Below are positions 26,769 through 37,461 of a stretch of DNA of 64,000 nt, in pieces (position 1 is the stretch's first letter; every line of letters starts with the position of its first letter). The stretch comes from Chloroflexota bacterium (GTDB taxonomy: Bacteria > Chloroflexota > Anaerolineae > Aggregatilineales > Phototrophicaceae), in assembly GCA_020161935.1 (NCBI GenBank), contig JAIUNI010000007.1, positions 124,001 to 188,000 on the forward strand. The letters are read 5' to 3'. The notes under the pieces were generated by a model. That model searched no databases. It had not been told where the DNA came from and was given only the letters and a program-made list of their open reading frames with translations. A program made the position numbers and the translations under genes.

Positions 26769-29700
26769 ATGACTAATTCACCAATCGATAGTCAGGATCA
26801 ATCGACACTTAAGCGTGCATTGTTCGCGCTTAAGGATATGCGCGCAAAACTTGATCAAATCGAGCAAGGTAAAACGGAACCGATTGCGGTCATCGGTATG
26901 GCGTGCCGCTTTCCCGGAGAGGCCAATACACCGGATGCTTTCTGGGATTTACTCCATGAAGGACGCGAAGGCGTTGCGGAAATGCCCACAGATCGATGGG
27001 ATGTTGATTCGTTTTACAGCCCTGATCCCGAAGCACTCGGCAAGATGATTTCGCGGCGCGGCGGGTTTCTGAAGGGGATTAAGGAATTTGACCCACAATT
27101 TTTTGGCATCTCGCCCCGCGAGGCGATTACCCTTGATCCACAGCAGCGTCTACTGCTCGAAACATCGTGGGAAGCGTTGGAAAACGCGGGGTACGCCCCC
27201 ACATCACTGGCCGAAAGCCAAACCGGTGTCTTTGTTGGGGTTAGCAGTTCGGAATACCTTCAATTCAACCTCACGCACGAAAACATCAAGAATGTTGACC
27301 CGTATATGGGTACCGGCGGCATGCTTAGTGTCACTGCCGGACGTATCGCCTATGTCCTTGGGCTGCATGGCCCCACCATCGCGCTTGATACGGCCTGTTC
27401 ATCATCTTTGGTCACCATTCACATGGCTTGCCAGAGCTTACGCAGCCGCGACTGCGACCTTGCCCTCGCGGGTGGCGTAAATATTATGCTGATGCCGCTT
27501 GCCAATGTGTACCTGTCGAAAATGGGTGCGCTCGCACCGGATGGACGCTGCAAAGCATTCTCAGCGAATGCTAATGGCTTCGTTCGGAGTGAAGGCTGCG
27601 GTATGGTCAGCCTTAAGCGCTTGTCGGACGCACAAGCCGACGGCGATCACATTCTCGCTGTCATTCGCGGTACTGCTATTAATCATGACGGTCGCAGCAG
27701 CGGGCTAACCGCACCGAACGGTTTGGCACAACAAGCCGTCATTGAACTGGCGATGGCGGATGCTGGCGGGTTACAACCGCATCAAATCAATTATGTCGAA
27801 GCACACGGCACAGGTACACCCCTTGGCGACCCGATTGAGGTTCGCGCGTTAGCAGCCGTACTCTGCAAAGACCGTCCGAAAGACAATCCGCTGATGCTGG
27901 GGTCGGTAAAAACCAATATCGGTCATCTGGAGTCAGCCGCTGGTATCGCGTCCTTCATCAAGACCGTCCTTGCCCTTCACCACAAAGAGGTTCCCCCTCA
28001 TCTTCATTTGGATGGTTTGAACCCGCATATCGACTGGGAGAACTTGTCCATCGATATTCCAACTGAGCCAACTGCATGGGTGAATACAGGCGAACCACGG
28101 CGAGCGGGTATTAGTGCCTTTGGCTTTAGCGGCACGAATGCCCACATTATTGTGGAAGAAGCCCCCGCACAGCCGGAAACCGCTCCAGTCCAGAATGAAC
28201 GCCCCGTACATATCCTAACACTCTCTGCTAAAGCTGCGAGCGCCCTACCGCGTCTGGCACAGCAGTACGCCGATTATCTCGATGCGAACCCCGAAGTCGC
28301 CGTCGGTGATGTTGCCCTGACGACCAACGTGGGACGCTCCCAGTTTGGTCACCGTGCGGCTGTGGTTGCTGATACGCATGAGCAGCTTCTTGAACGGCTA
28401 GGTGCGCTCAAGAACAATGAAACTGGTACGGGAATTGCCTCCGGCTGGAGTGAAGAAGACAATCCACCAAAGATCGCTTTCCTGTTCACGGGACAAGGGT
28501 CGCAATATGCGGGTATGGGGCGTGAGCTTTACGAGTCGCAGCCCGTTTTCCGCGAAGCGCTCGATCAGTGCGCTGCCCTACTCGACCCACAGCTTCCGCA
28601 GCCACTGTTGTCGGTCATATATGGCGAAAGCGAACTCCTTAACGACACACGCTATACCCAACCCGCGCTGTTCGCTTTGGAATACACCTTAGCGATACTC
28701 TGGCAATCGTGGGGTATCGTACCGTCTGCGGTCATGGGTCACAGCGTCGGTGAATACGTTGCGGCGACAATTGCTGGCGTATTCAGCTTGGAAGATGGTC
28801 TCAAGCTCATCGCTGCCCGTGGTCGCCTCATGAGTGCGCTGCCTGCTGGCGGGCAAATGGTCGCTGTCTTAGCCGACGAGTCGGTTGTTAAGACAGCGCT
28901 CCAAGGTTACGAGCAGTCGGTTTCAATTGCTGCTGTCAACACATCATCCCAGATTGTAATCTCGGGTGCTGGCTCAAGCATAGAAGCCATCGTCGCCAAA
29001 CTTCAATCCAACGGCATCAAAACCCGCACGCTGACCGTTTCTCACGCTTTCCACTCGCCGCTTATGCAGCCGATGTTGAAGGATTTTGAGGCCGTCGCCA
29101 GCCAAATTCGTTATACACCGCCCAAAATTCGTCTCATTTCGAACGTAACAGGTCAGGCCGCAGGTGCAGAGATCGCAACCGCTTCCTACTGGGTCAAACA
29201 TATTTCGGCTCCGGTTCACTTTAGCCAAGCCATCCACACCCTCGATCAACTGAATTTTGGCGTTTATGTCGAAGTCGGGCCGGGAACGACGCTAATTGGT
29301 ATGGGGCAGCAGTCGCTACCCGAAAATTCTGCCGCTTGGTTAGCGACCCTTCGCAAAGGCCAATCGGATTGGCGACAGGTCGCTGACACACTCAGCCAGC
29401 TTTTTGTACACGGGGCAAATGTTGATTGGAAAGCATTCGAACAAGGTTACAACCACAAGCGTATTCCCTTGCCGACCTACCCCTTCCAACGGGCAACCTA
29501 CTGGAACACAACAGCGAGTCAGTCGAAGAACAGCCGCGCCCACAGCCGTCGCGCCTCCAATTCAGCCCATCCGCTGCTGGGTCAGCGCTTACCGTCGGCT
29601 TCGCGCGACATTCTGTTTGAGAATGAACTGAGCATCAGTGACTTCCCATACATCAAGGATCACCGTGTTTTTGGTGCGATAATCATTCCGGGTGTGACCT

Positions 29701-32700
29701 ATATGGAGTTGGGTTTAGCCGCCGCACGGGAGATCCTTACCAAAGGTCAGTACGCCGTCGAGAATTTGAATCTCTATGACCCTCTCATTCTGACAGAAGG
29801 CAGCAGCCCTCTCATTCAAGTTGTCGTCTCTAAGGACAACGCGAACAAAGCGTCGTACCAAGTTTTCAGCCTCGCTGAAGACGGCGAACAAGAGGATAGC
29901 TGGGTACTTCACGCGAGTGGGGACATCCGGTCTGAGCAGCGAGCAGTCGCTACAGCAGAACCGTTGGCAAATGTTCGTGCCACCGTCGATCAACCGATCA
30001 GCTTAGATGGTTACTACGATCATTTGAAAGTCACTGGCCCAGAATATGGTACGGCCTTCCAAGGGATGAAGCAGCTCTGGCTTAAACCAGCCGAAGCGCT
30101 CGGTTATCTCGAAGCGACACTTCCGTCGCGCGACACCGCAGGTTATCTGCTGCATCCTACCTTCTTAGATGCGTGTCTCCATCCATTGGATGGTGCTTTA
30201 AGTGATGATCTTTATGCACACAACACGGATATTTACCTGCCCGTCGGCCTTAAGCGCTTATCAAGTTATGGGGTGGTTGACGGTGACGCATGGAGCCACG
30301 TTCGGGTTAAAGCTGAAAACGGCATTGAAGCCATTGGTGAAAGTTTTGAGGCCGATATTCAAATTTACAGCGCTAGCGGCCAGTTGGTTGCTGAAATCGA
30401 ATCGATGTACTTCAAACGGGCTACACGGGAAAGCGTACGCCGTGCTTTGGAACGGCGGCAGGAAAACGTCCAATACGAAATTTCATGGGCTGGGGCACCG
30501 CTGTCGTCACTTAACCAACCGGAAAGCAGTCGATGGCTCATTCTGGCTGATCGCGAAGGCATCGGTGAGCAATTAGCTGCACATCTGGATACGCTTGGAA
30601 ACGCCGTTGACCTGATGCATGTTGACGAATCGGGTCACGTTCCCAGCGTGGACACGCTGAAGGCAGCCATCAATAAGCAGCCTTATCAGAATGTTGCCCA
30701 TTTGTGGTCATTAGATGCTTCCATTGCTGATCTAGAGCGGGCGCAAGCACTCAGCACGGCTAGCTTACTCCATACGGTACAGGCAATTACCAGCGCAGAA
30801 ACACCAGCGCGGCTGTGGGTGGTTACGCAGAACGCAACCGCCAACAACCCCGCACAAGCCGCCACATGGGGTTTGGGACGTGTGATCGCTAATGAGCATC
30901 CTGAAATCTGGGGCGGGTTGATTGACCTGCAAGGTTCTAAGGCGGAACTGGATTTGCTCACCCAGCATCTGACCAACCCTGACCGTGAGAAACAAGTCGT
31001 TCTGCGCGATGGTGAACGTCTAGCGGCACGTCTCGTCCCGATAACAGCCTCGGCGGAAACTTTCGAACTCCCTGCTGGCGAACGTTTCGAACTTGATGTC
31101 AGCGAACGTGGTATCCTCGAAAACTTGTATATCCGCCCGGCGGAACAACACACGCTCGAAGCCAATGAGGTTGAGATTCGGGTATTCGCCAGCGGCTTGA
31201 ACTTCCGCGATGTTCTCAATGCGCTGGGCATGTACCCCGGTAATGCCGGTTCATTGGGAACGGAAGCTGCGGGCGTGGTCACAGCCATCGGCGAAACTGT
31301 GAGTCATGTGACTATCGGCGACGAGGTTCTCGTTCTCGGCAACGGCACGTTCCGCAGTCACGTTGTCGTTAAGTCGAATATGGTGTTCCATAAACCGCGC
31401 AACCTGAGCATGGCGGAAGCGGTTACCATCCCAACGACCTTCCTCACGGCGTACTATGGCTTTTACCGCCTCGCGCACCTCAAAGCGGGTCAGCGCGTCC
31501 TTATCCATGCGGCAGCAGGTGGTGTCGGTTTAGCGGCGGTACAACTCGCCCTGCGAACGGGTGCCGAAATATTCGGTACCGCAGGCAGCCCAGAAAAACG
31601 CGCCTTCCTGAAGTCCATCGGAGTTCATCATGTCCTCAATTCGCGTACGTTGGATTTTGCTGATGAAATCATGTCAATCACCAATGGCGAGGGTGTTAAC
31701 GTCGTATTGAACTCGCTCGCCGGAGAATTCATCCCCAAGAGCTTATCGGTTTTGGCGAATGGTGGATGCTTCCTCGAAATTGGTAAACAAGGGGTGTGGA
31801 GTCCTGAGCAGGTCGCAGCGCTGAACCCAACCTTGAGTTCCTACGTTTATGACCTTGCGGAAATTCTCTATACCCAACCGGGTGTCATCCAAGAAGATTT
31901 GGAAACCCTTCTAAGTGCCGCAGAAAAGGGTGAAATCCAACCGCTGCCGATTACCATCTTCCCGATGCAGTCAGCCATCGAAGCGTTCCGCTACATGGCA
32001 CAAGCCAAGCACACGGGTAAAGTGGTCATCACGCAGGAAGATCCGGTCACAATTCACGAGAATGCTACTTACCTTATCACCGGCGGTTTGGGCGGCATCG
32101 GGTTGAAGGTTGCACAGCGCTTCGCCGATGCTGGGGCGAAACACCTTGTCTTGATGGGGCGGCGCGTGCCTTCACACGAAACCCAAGAACTCCTCGAAAC
32201 GCTGCGGCAAAAGGGAATCGAGATCGTCATCGCGCAGGGTGATGTTTCGCAAATGGATGACCTCGCGCGAATGTTTGACGATATTCAACACCATATGCCG
32301 CCGCTGCGGGGTATCATCCATTCAGCGGGCAGCATCGACGATGGTATGCTCAACCAGCAAACGTGGTCACGGTTCGAGCGTATCCTCGCGCCCAAAATTC
32401 AGGGTTCTTGGAATCTTCACACGCTAACCAAGTCGACAGCGCTCGATTTCTTCATCATGTTTTCGTCGGTCGCCTCGGTCATGGGTTCCGCTGGTCAAGG
32501 CAACTACGCCGCCGCGAACGCCTTTATGGATACGCTGGCAGCACACCGCCGCTCGCAAGGGTTGCCCGGTTTGAGCATCAACTGGGGTGCGTGGTCAGAG
32601 GTCGGTATGGCATCGGCGATGGATACCCAACAGCAGCAGCGCCTAATCGACCAAGGACTAAACTTCATCAGCCCGGAACAAGGTCTATCCACCTTAGAGC

Positions 32701-33284
32701 AACTGCTCGACAGCAAACGCAGCCAAATTGTGGTCATGCCGGTCAACTGGCAAAAGCTGATGTCCCAGTTCCGCGAAGTACCACCATTGCTCTCAGCCTT
32801 CGAGCAGCTTGCTACTGAAAAAGGCGCTACTGTGTCGAAGGAGATCTTCATCAACGAGCTCCGTCAAACCGAAGCGGAACAGCGCCAGCCTACTCTGCTT
32901 GGGTTCGTGCGCGAGCAAGTTGTGAAGGTACTCGGCCTCAACGCCACTCAAATACCGGATGACAACCAAGAACTCATCCAGATTGGTATGGACTCGCTGA
33001 TGGCGGTTGAACTGAGCAACCGTTTCCGCACGCACTTCGAGCGGCCATTCGCGACGACCTTAGCGTTCGAACAGTCGAATATCACCGCCTTAAGCAACTA
33101 CCTGTATGAAACGGTTGTCGTGCCGCTGTTCGCAGATGCGGTGGCTGAGACAAACCCCAACGGTTCCGGTGCTGTTGACGATATGGACGCAGCACAACTC
33201 CTTTCCAATATCGACAACCTCTCGGACGAAGACGTTGAAAACCTGCTTCGTCAAATGCAAGCCGAACAAGGAAGCAATCCATGA
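26769..33284 (+). CDS. Type I PKS, single module KS-AT-DH-ER-KR-ACP (plus-arm module 2)
   Basis: A 2171-residue protein with the same plan as its upstream neighbour. Coiled coil (about 12-37); KS with C210 and GTPLGDPIE; AT with S659 and HAFH 759-762 (malonyl); DH with H965 and D1134; ER around 1450-1760 with AAAGGVG at 1581-1587; KR with complete FSSVAS...Y1913 and an IDD motif (B-type); ACP with S2076; acidic tail (LSDEDVENLL). All catalytic residues I can check are present, so it should add a fully reduced two-carbon unit. Its stop overlaps the NRPS start by ATGA (33281-33284), pointing to translational coupling and direct hand-over of the chain to the NRPS condensation domain. Confidence 0.95.
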   Translation: MTNSPIDSQDQSTLKRALFALKDMRAKLDQIEQGKTEPIAVIGMACRFPGEANTPDAFWDLLHEGREGVAEMPTDRWDVDSFYSPDPEALGKMISRRGGFLKGIKEFDPQFFGISPREAITLDPQQRLLLETSWEALENAGYAPTSLAESQTGVFVGVSSSEYLQFNLTHENIKNVDPYMGTGGMLSVTAGRIAYVLGLHGPTIALDTACSSSLVTIHMACQSLRSRDCDLALAGGVNIMLMPLANVYLSKMGALAPDGRCKAFSANANGFVRSEGCGMVSLKRLSDAQADGDHILAVIRGTAINHDGRSSGLTAPNGLAQQAVIELAMADAGGLQPHQINYVEAHGTGTPLGDPIEVRALAAVLCKDRPKDNPLMLGSVKTNIGHLESAAGIASFIKTVLALHHKEVPPHLHLDGLNPHIDWENLSIDIPTEPTAWVNTGEPRRAGISAFGFSGTNAHIIVEEAPAQPETAPVQNERPVHILTLSAKAASALPRLAQQYADYLDANPEVAVGDVALTTNVGRSQFGHRAAVVADTHEQLLERLGALKNNETGTGIASGWSEEDNPPKIAFLFTGQGSQYAGMGRELYESQPVFREALDQCAALLDPQLPQPLLSVIYGESELLNDTRYTQPALFALEYTLAILWQSWGIVPSAVMGHSVGEYVAATIAGVFSLEDGLKLIAARGRLMSALPAGGQMVAVLADESVVKTALQGYEQSVSIAAVNTSSQIVISGAGSSIEAIVAKLQSNGIKTRTLTVSHAFHSPLMQPMLKDFEAVASQIRYTPPKIRLISNVTGQAAGAEIATASYWVKHISAPVHFSQAIHTLDQLNFGVYVEVGPGTTLIGMGQQSLPENSAAWLATLRKGQSDWRQVADTLSQLFVHGANVDWKAFEQGYNHKRIPLPTYPFQRATYWNTTASQSKNSRAHSRRASNSAHPLLGQRLPSASRDILFENELSISDFPYIKDHRVFGAIIIPGVTYMELGLAAAREILTKGQYAVENLNLYDPLILTEGSSPLIQVVVSKDNANKASYQVFSLAEDGEQEDSWVLHASGDIRSEQRAVATAEPLANVRATVDQPISLDGYYDHLKVTGPEYGTAFQGMKQLWLKPAEALGYLEATLPSRDTAGYLLHPTFLDACLHPLDGALSDDLYAHNTDIYLPVGLKRLSSYGVVDGDAWSHVRVKAENGIEAIGESFEADIQIYSASGQLVAEIESMYFKRATRESVRRALERRQENVQYEISWAGAPLSSLNQPESSRWLILADREGIGEQLAAHLDTLGNAVDLMHVDESGHVPSVDTLKAAINKQPYQNVAHLWSLDASIADLERAQALSTASLLHTVQAITSAETPARLWVVTQNATANNPAQAATWGLGRVIANEHPEIWGGLIDLQGSKAELDLLTQHLTNPDREKQVVLRDGERLAARLVPITASAETFELPAGERFELDVSERGILENLYIRPAEQHTLEANEVEIRVFASGLNFRDVLNALGMYPGNAGSLGTEAAGVVTAIGETVSHVTIGDEVLVLGNGTFRSHVVVKSNMVFHKPRNLSMAEAVTIPTTFLTAYYGFYRLAHLKAGQRVLIHAAAGGVGLAAVQLALRTGAEIFGTAGSPEKRAFLKSIGVHHVLNSRTLDFADEIMSITNGEGVNVVLNSLAGEFIPKSLSVLANGGCFLEIGKQGVWSPEQVAALNPTLSSYVYDLAEILYTQPGVIQEDLETLLSAAEKGEIQPLPITIFPMQSAIEAFRYMAQAKHTGKVVITQEDPVTIHENATYLITGGLGGIGLKVAQRFADAGAKHLVLMGRRVPSHETQELLETLRQKGIEIVIAQGDVSQMDDLARMFDDIQHHMPPLRGIIHSAGSIDDGMLNQQTWSRFERILAPKIQGSWNLHTLTKSTALDFFIMFSSVASVMGSAGQGNYAAANAFMDTLAAHRRSQGLPGLSINWGAWSEVGMASAMDTQQQQRLIDQGLNFISPEQGLSTLEQLLDSKRSQIVVMPVNWQKLMSQFREVPPLLSAFEQLATEKGATVSKEIFINELRQTEAEQRQPTLLGFVREQVVKVLGLNATQIPDDNQELIQIGMDSLMAVELSNRFRTHFERPFATTLAFEQSNITALSNYLYETVVVPLFADAVAETNPNGSGAVDDMDAAQLLSNIDNLSDEDVENLLRQMQAEQGSNP

Positions 33285-36200
33285 GTGACAAGATCGAACG
33301 CGGCATCAAGGATTTATCACCCGAAGAAAAACGGGCGCTCCTTGCTAAACTCCTTGCCGAGAAAGCGTCACAAAACAAATCCGAATACGCGCTGTCTTAT
33401 GGGCAGCGCGCATTGTGGTTCATCCATGAACTCGCGCCGGAAAGTACCGCTTACCATATCGGCACATCCTATCGCGTCACCGCGACTGTCAACATCGACG
33501 CACTCAAGCACGCGGTACAAGCGGTCATTAACCGGCAGCCGACCCTCAGAACCACCTATGTTCAGCGGGATGACCGTTTGGTTCAGATCATCCAACCACA
33601 AACGGATGCCCCATTTGAACACGTTGATGCGTCCGGTTGGGATGAGGCTGAACTCTATCATCAGGTCGTTCAGTCAAGCGAAGAACCGTTTGACCTGCTC
33701 AATGGGCCGGTCATCCGGTTTGTGCTTTTTACCAAAGCGCCGACTGAGCATGTTCTACTCATCACGATTCACCACATCGCTTTTGACGGCTTCTCGCTGT
33801 TCCCGCTGCTGACCGACTTAAAAGCGGCCTATAGCACTGCGGCGGCAGGTGGAACACCAGCCCTTCCTCCACTCAAATTGACTTACCTTGATTATGTGGA
33901 TCAACAAGCGAAACTACTCGCGTCCGAAAAAGGCCGCCAACTCAAGGAGTACTGGTTAAAGCAGTTAGAAGGTGAACTGCCTGTTCTTAACTTGCCAGCC
34001 GATTTGCCTCGTCCACTCATCCAAACCTATAACGGCGCAACCGTTGAGCGGTTTATCGAGCCGGAGCAAACCGCACAGCTCAAGCAGTTTGCGATGAGCG
34101 AGAGTGTGACGCTCTTTATGGTCATGCTAGCCGTTTTTCAATCCTTGCTCCACCGCTACTCCGGCCAAAATGATGTCCTGATCGGCACACCGAACTCCAA
34201 TCGTGATGTGACCGAATTTGGTGATGTCGTTGGCTACTTTGTAGATCCGCTCGTCTTGCGTTCAACCGTGGAGGCAGGGGGGGCCTTCCGTGGTCTGCTC
34301 GCCCAGACGCGCAAAACCGTGCTGGATGCACTTTCCCACCAAGGGTATCCCTTCATGCTGTTGGTAGAGGAATTGGTGTCCGCACATGACCCCAGTCGTT
34401 CACCTCTATTCCAAGTCACCTTCAATTTGCACAGCATGAGCCGCATTGAAAGCAGTCTGATCCGTTCACCGGGCGATGCAGCAGCCGCGAATACCCTGAG
34501 TCTTGAAGCGTACAAAATCCCCCAAGAAGAAGGTCAGTTTGACCTGATGCTCGAGGTGATCGAGACCCAAAATGCGCTGTGGGTTGGCTTCAAATACAAC
34601 ACCGATCTCTTTACAAAAGAGACTATTGACCGGATGGCGGGTCACTATATCACGCTGCTCAACGCTGCCTTAGCCCAACCGGAAACACCACTTGCACAAC
34701 TTCCCTTACTCTCGGAAGTTGAACGCCGGCAAATCCTCACCGAATGGAATGCAACACAACTCACTTACCCGATGGACAAATGCGTTCACCAGTTATTTGA
34801 GGAACAGGTGCAGCGCACGCCGGACGCGGTTGCCATCTATTTCGAGGATCAAAACCTCACTTATGACCAACTCAACCGCCGCGCCAACCAACTTGCCCAC
34901 CATCTCCGAGGTTTGGGCATCGGCTCTGACAAAAAAGTCGGTATTCATGTCGAACGTTCTCTCGATATGATGGTTAGTCTATTCGCCGTCCATAAAGCGG
35001 GCGGTGGGTATGTTCCGCTCGACCCAACATACCCTGAAGAGCGCGTGGCCTTCATGCTGGAAGATGCACAGGTCGCGGTTCTGCTGACACAGGAACATAA
35101 CCTTCAGCGGCTGCCAGCAACGAACGCACAAGTCGTCTGTATCGACCGTGATTGGACGACAATCGCCCAGCAACCGGATAGCAATCCGACCAACCAAACC
35201 CAACCGCAAAACCTATGCTATATGATTTACACTTCTGGCTCGACCGGTAAGCCTAAGGGCGTGATGATTGAGCATCGGAACGTGGTCAACTTCTTCACAG
35301 GGATGGATCCAATTATCCCACATCAGCCAGCAGGGATCTGGTTAGCGGTCACCAGCACATCGTTCGACATTTCGGTGCTAGAGTTGTTCTGGACGCTGAC
35401 ACGCGGCTTCACGGTAGTGGTTTTGGCTGACTACACAACCGATACACCTAAAGCTGTCGAATTCTCGATCCATGCGCTGATCGACCGCTACAGGGTCACA
35501 CACCTGCAATGCACGCCCGCGATGGCGGATATGCTGCTGGTCGCAAGTGACTCAGCGGCAGCCCTCGGTAAGCTGGAGACGATGCTGGTTGGTGGTGAAG
35601 CACTCAGCCTGAGCCTCGCAACCCGCCTGCACGAACGGGTGAAGCGTGACCTGATTAATATGTATGGGCCGACCGAAACGACCATCTGGTCATCGACTTA
35701 CCGCGTTGATGAACCTACACTCAACGTTCCCATCGGCAAGCCTATTGCTAACACGAGCATGTATATTCTTGATGCACATATGCAGCCTGTACCGGTCGGG
35801 ATTGCGGGTGAACTGTTTATCGGTGGCGCAGGTGTGGTACGCGGCTACTGGAACCGCCCCGAACTTACAGCAGAACGCTTCATCCTTGACCCATTCAGCA
35901 TACAATCCGGGGCAAGGATGTACAAAACCGGCGACCTTGCCCGTTACCTACCGGATGGGAATATCGAATTCCTCGGTCGCAACGACTTTCAGGTCAAAAT
36001 TCGTGGTCATCGTATCGAACTTGGTGAGATTGAAACGCTGCTCGACCATCACCTTGCTGTCCAAAAAGCGGTTGTTATCGCGCGTGAAGATGTCCCCGGT
36101 GACAAACAGCTAGTGGCCTATCTCATCTTGAATAATGGTCAGCAAGCCGAGGCAGCAGACTTCCGCAATCACCTGCGCGAAACGCTGCCGGAATATATGA

Positions 36201-36640
36201 TTCCGTCGGCATTTGTGACGTTAGATGCCTTTCCACTTACGCCTAACCGCAAGGTTGACCGCAAAGCGCTGCCCATACCTGAAGTGCAGAAGCGGGCTGA
36301 GGTGGAAACTGAGCTGCTACCGACCAAGCCGATGGAAGTCACGATTGCGAACATTTGGCGCGACATCCTCAAGGTGGATAGCATTAGTATCTATGACAAC
36401 TTCTTCGATCTTGGTGGGCATTCGCTACAGGTCATGCAGGTCGTCACACGTTTGGAAAGCGAGACCGGCATCAAAATCAATCCAGTTACGATGCGGATGC
36501 AAACCCTCAGCCAACTCGCGTTCGCGGTCGAAAATGAGGTGGCAAACCCGACACCCGTTCAGGCCGAACCTGCCCGCCCACAAAAAGGCTTATTTGGCTC
36601 GTTCAAGCGATTCGTTACAGGCAAACAAGATAAGGGATAA
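33281..36640 (+). CDS. NRPS, single module C-A-PCP, glycine-like specificity code
   Basis: A 1119-residue protein. A short N-terminal 'LSPEEKRALLAKLL' helix precedes the C domain (about 35-460) with HHIAFDG (second His 165, D169). The A domain (about 475-975) has YTSGSTGKPKG at 650-660, YGPTETTIW and GRNDFQVKIRGHRIELGEIE-type motifs. The PCP has S1048 in LGGHSL. Reading the ten specificity positions by eye against GrsA gives D-I-L-Q-L-G-M-I-W-K, one or two positions from the known glycine code (DILQLGLIW-). The C domain follows a PKS, so it should join the polyketide acyl chain to the amino acid. There is no TE, reductase or epimerase; after the PCP comes only a basic tail (GLFGSFKRFVTGKQDKG). 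Confidence 0.93.
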   Translation: MSDKIERGIKDLSPEEKRALLAKLLAEKASQNKSEYALSYGQRALWFIHELAPESTAYHIGTSYRVTATVNIDALKHAVQAVINRQPTLRTTYVQRDDRLVQIIQPQTDAPFEHVDASGWDEAELYHQVVQSSEEPFDLLNGPVIRFVLFTKAPTEHVLLITIHHIAFDGFSLFPLLTDLKAAYSTAAAGGTPALPPLKLTYLDYVDQQAKLLASEKGRQLKEYWLKQLEGELPVLNLPADLPRPLIQTYNGATVERFIEPEQTAQLKQFAMSESVTLFMVMLAVFQSLLHRYSGQNDVLIGTPNSNRDVTEFGDVVGYFVDPLVLRSTVEAGGAFRGLLAQTRKTVLDALSHQGYPFMLLVEELVSAHDPSRSPLFQVTFNLHSMSRIESSLIRSPGDAAAANTLSLEAYKIPQEEGQFDLMLEVIETQNALWVGFKYNTDLFTKETIDRMAGHYITLLNAALAQPETPLAQLPLLSEVERRQILTEWNATQLTYPMDKCVHQLFEEQVQRTPDAVAIYFEDQNLTYDQLNRRANQLAHHLRGLGIGSDKKVGIHVERSLDMMVSLFAVHKAGGGYVPLDPTYPEERVAFMLEDAQVAVLLTQEHNLQRLPATNAQVVCIDRDWTTIAQQPDSNPTNQTQPQNLCYMIYTSGSTGKPKGVMIEHRNVVNFFTGMDPIIPHQPAGIWLAVTSTSFDISVLELFWTLTRGFTVVVLADYTTDTPKAVEFSIHALIDRYRVTHLQCTPAMADMLLVASDSAAALGKLETMLVGGEALSLSLATRLHERVKRDLINMYGPTETTIWSSTYRVDEPTLNVPIGKPIANTSMYILDAHMQPVPVGIAGELFIGGAGVVRGYWNRPELTAERFILDPFSIQSGARMYKTGDLARYLPDGNIEFLGRNDFQVKIRGHRIELGEIETLLDHHLAVQKAVVIAREDVPGDKQLVAYLILNNGQQAEAADFRNHLRETLPEYMIPSAFVTLDAFPLTPNRKVDRKALPIPEVQKRAEVETELLPTKPMEVTIANIWRDILKVDSISIYDNFFDLGGHSLQVMQVVTRLESETGIKINPVTMRMQTLSQLAFAVENEVANPTPVQAEPARPQKGLFGSFKRFVTGKQDKG

Positions 36641-36642
36641 CC

Positions 36643-37461
36643 TTGACACCACAAATACTGCCCGGTGAAAACATAGAAGCCTTTTATTTCGGTGGGGAAG
36701 ATAAGCCACTGTTCGGCATTTACCATGTCCCACCTAAAGCTAGCACCCGCAGTCATGGCGTGCTGCTGGTTCCTTCGATTGAGCAGGAAGCCATTCGTGG
36801 TCATCGGGCGTACCGACAGCTTGCTATTCGTCTCTCGCGCTTGGGTTTTCCAGTCATGAAGTTTGATTACTGGGGAACGGGCGATTCCAAAGGCGATGGC
36901 GCGATTAAGGGACTGGCGCAGTGGCAGTCGGATATCGCAGCCGCGATTGCGGAACTGAAGCAGCGCAGTAAGGTGGATAAGGTTTGCCTCGCAGGGCTGC
37001 GGTTAGGGGCAGCCTTAGCTGTTTTTACCGCAGAGAAAACGCCGATTGAGGGGTTGGCCTTATGGGAACCGGTCATTAACGGCGAAAGTTATGTCGAAGC
37101 GCTGGCGGGATGGCATCAGGATAAGCTGCGCTACTTCCTTAGTGATATGCCTGATTTCGATGTGAACACCCAACCGACCGAACTCCTTGGCCTGACTATC
37201 AACAAAGCGTTTGTGGATGACCTGCGGAAAATCGACCTTCTCAAAATCCAGCAAGTATCCGCGAAGAAAATCGTAATCGTCGAGCATCAAGAACAGCCGG
37301 AAGTGGCAGCCTTCAGGACGCACCTGCAACAGTGGTCTTCGGACATTCAGCACCGGACGGCAGATGACCCGCGCGTGTGGACGGATGACCCCGACAAAGC
37401 GCTTGTACCCAACCAAATCTTACAAAACCTCGTCAATTGGTTTTCGGAAAACTTCAAATGA
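36643..37461 (+). CDS. Alpha/beta-hydrolase-fold protein with Arg at the nucleophile position
   Basis: A 272-residue soluble protein starting at TTG, two bases after the NRPS stop codon. It has alpha/beta-hydrolase features: 'GVLLVPSIEQE', 'LSRLGFPVMKFDYWGTGDS' and a nucleophile-elbow-like LAGLRLGAAL (about residues 117-126). The elbow reads G-L-R-L-G, so the nucleophile Ser is Arg, and I see no clear catalytic His near the C-terminus. It may be a non-catalytic partner of the next gene, or use unusual chemistry. Position in the operon suggests a role in release, editing or transport of the product. I recall similar GLRLG elbows in hydrolase-like genes of other bacteria, so the Arg is probably a conserved subfamily trait. 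Confidence 0.75.
   Translation: MTPQILPGENIEAFYFGGEDKPLFGIYHVPPKASTRSHGVLLVPSIEQEAIRGHRAYRQLAIRLSRLGFPVMKFDYWGTGDSKGDGAIKGLAQWQSDIAAAIAELKQRSKVDKVCLAGLRLGAALAVFTAEKTPIEGLALWEPVINGESYVEALAGWHQDKLRYFLSDMPDFDVNTQPTELLGLTINKAFVDDLRKIDLLKIQQVSAKKIVIVEHQEQPEVAAFRTHLQQWSSDIQHRTADDPRVWTDDPDKALVPNQILQNLVNWFSENFK

Noticed and set aside
36500-36640. C-terminal thioesterase or reductase on the NRPS
   Set aside because: Only about 70 residues follow the PCP serine; after the carrier domain there is just a short basic tail.
33281-36640. Tetramic-acid (Dieckmann) release of the product
   Set aside because: The preceding module is fully reducing, so no beta-keto group is expected next to the glycine amide, and there is no R*-type cyclase domain.
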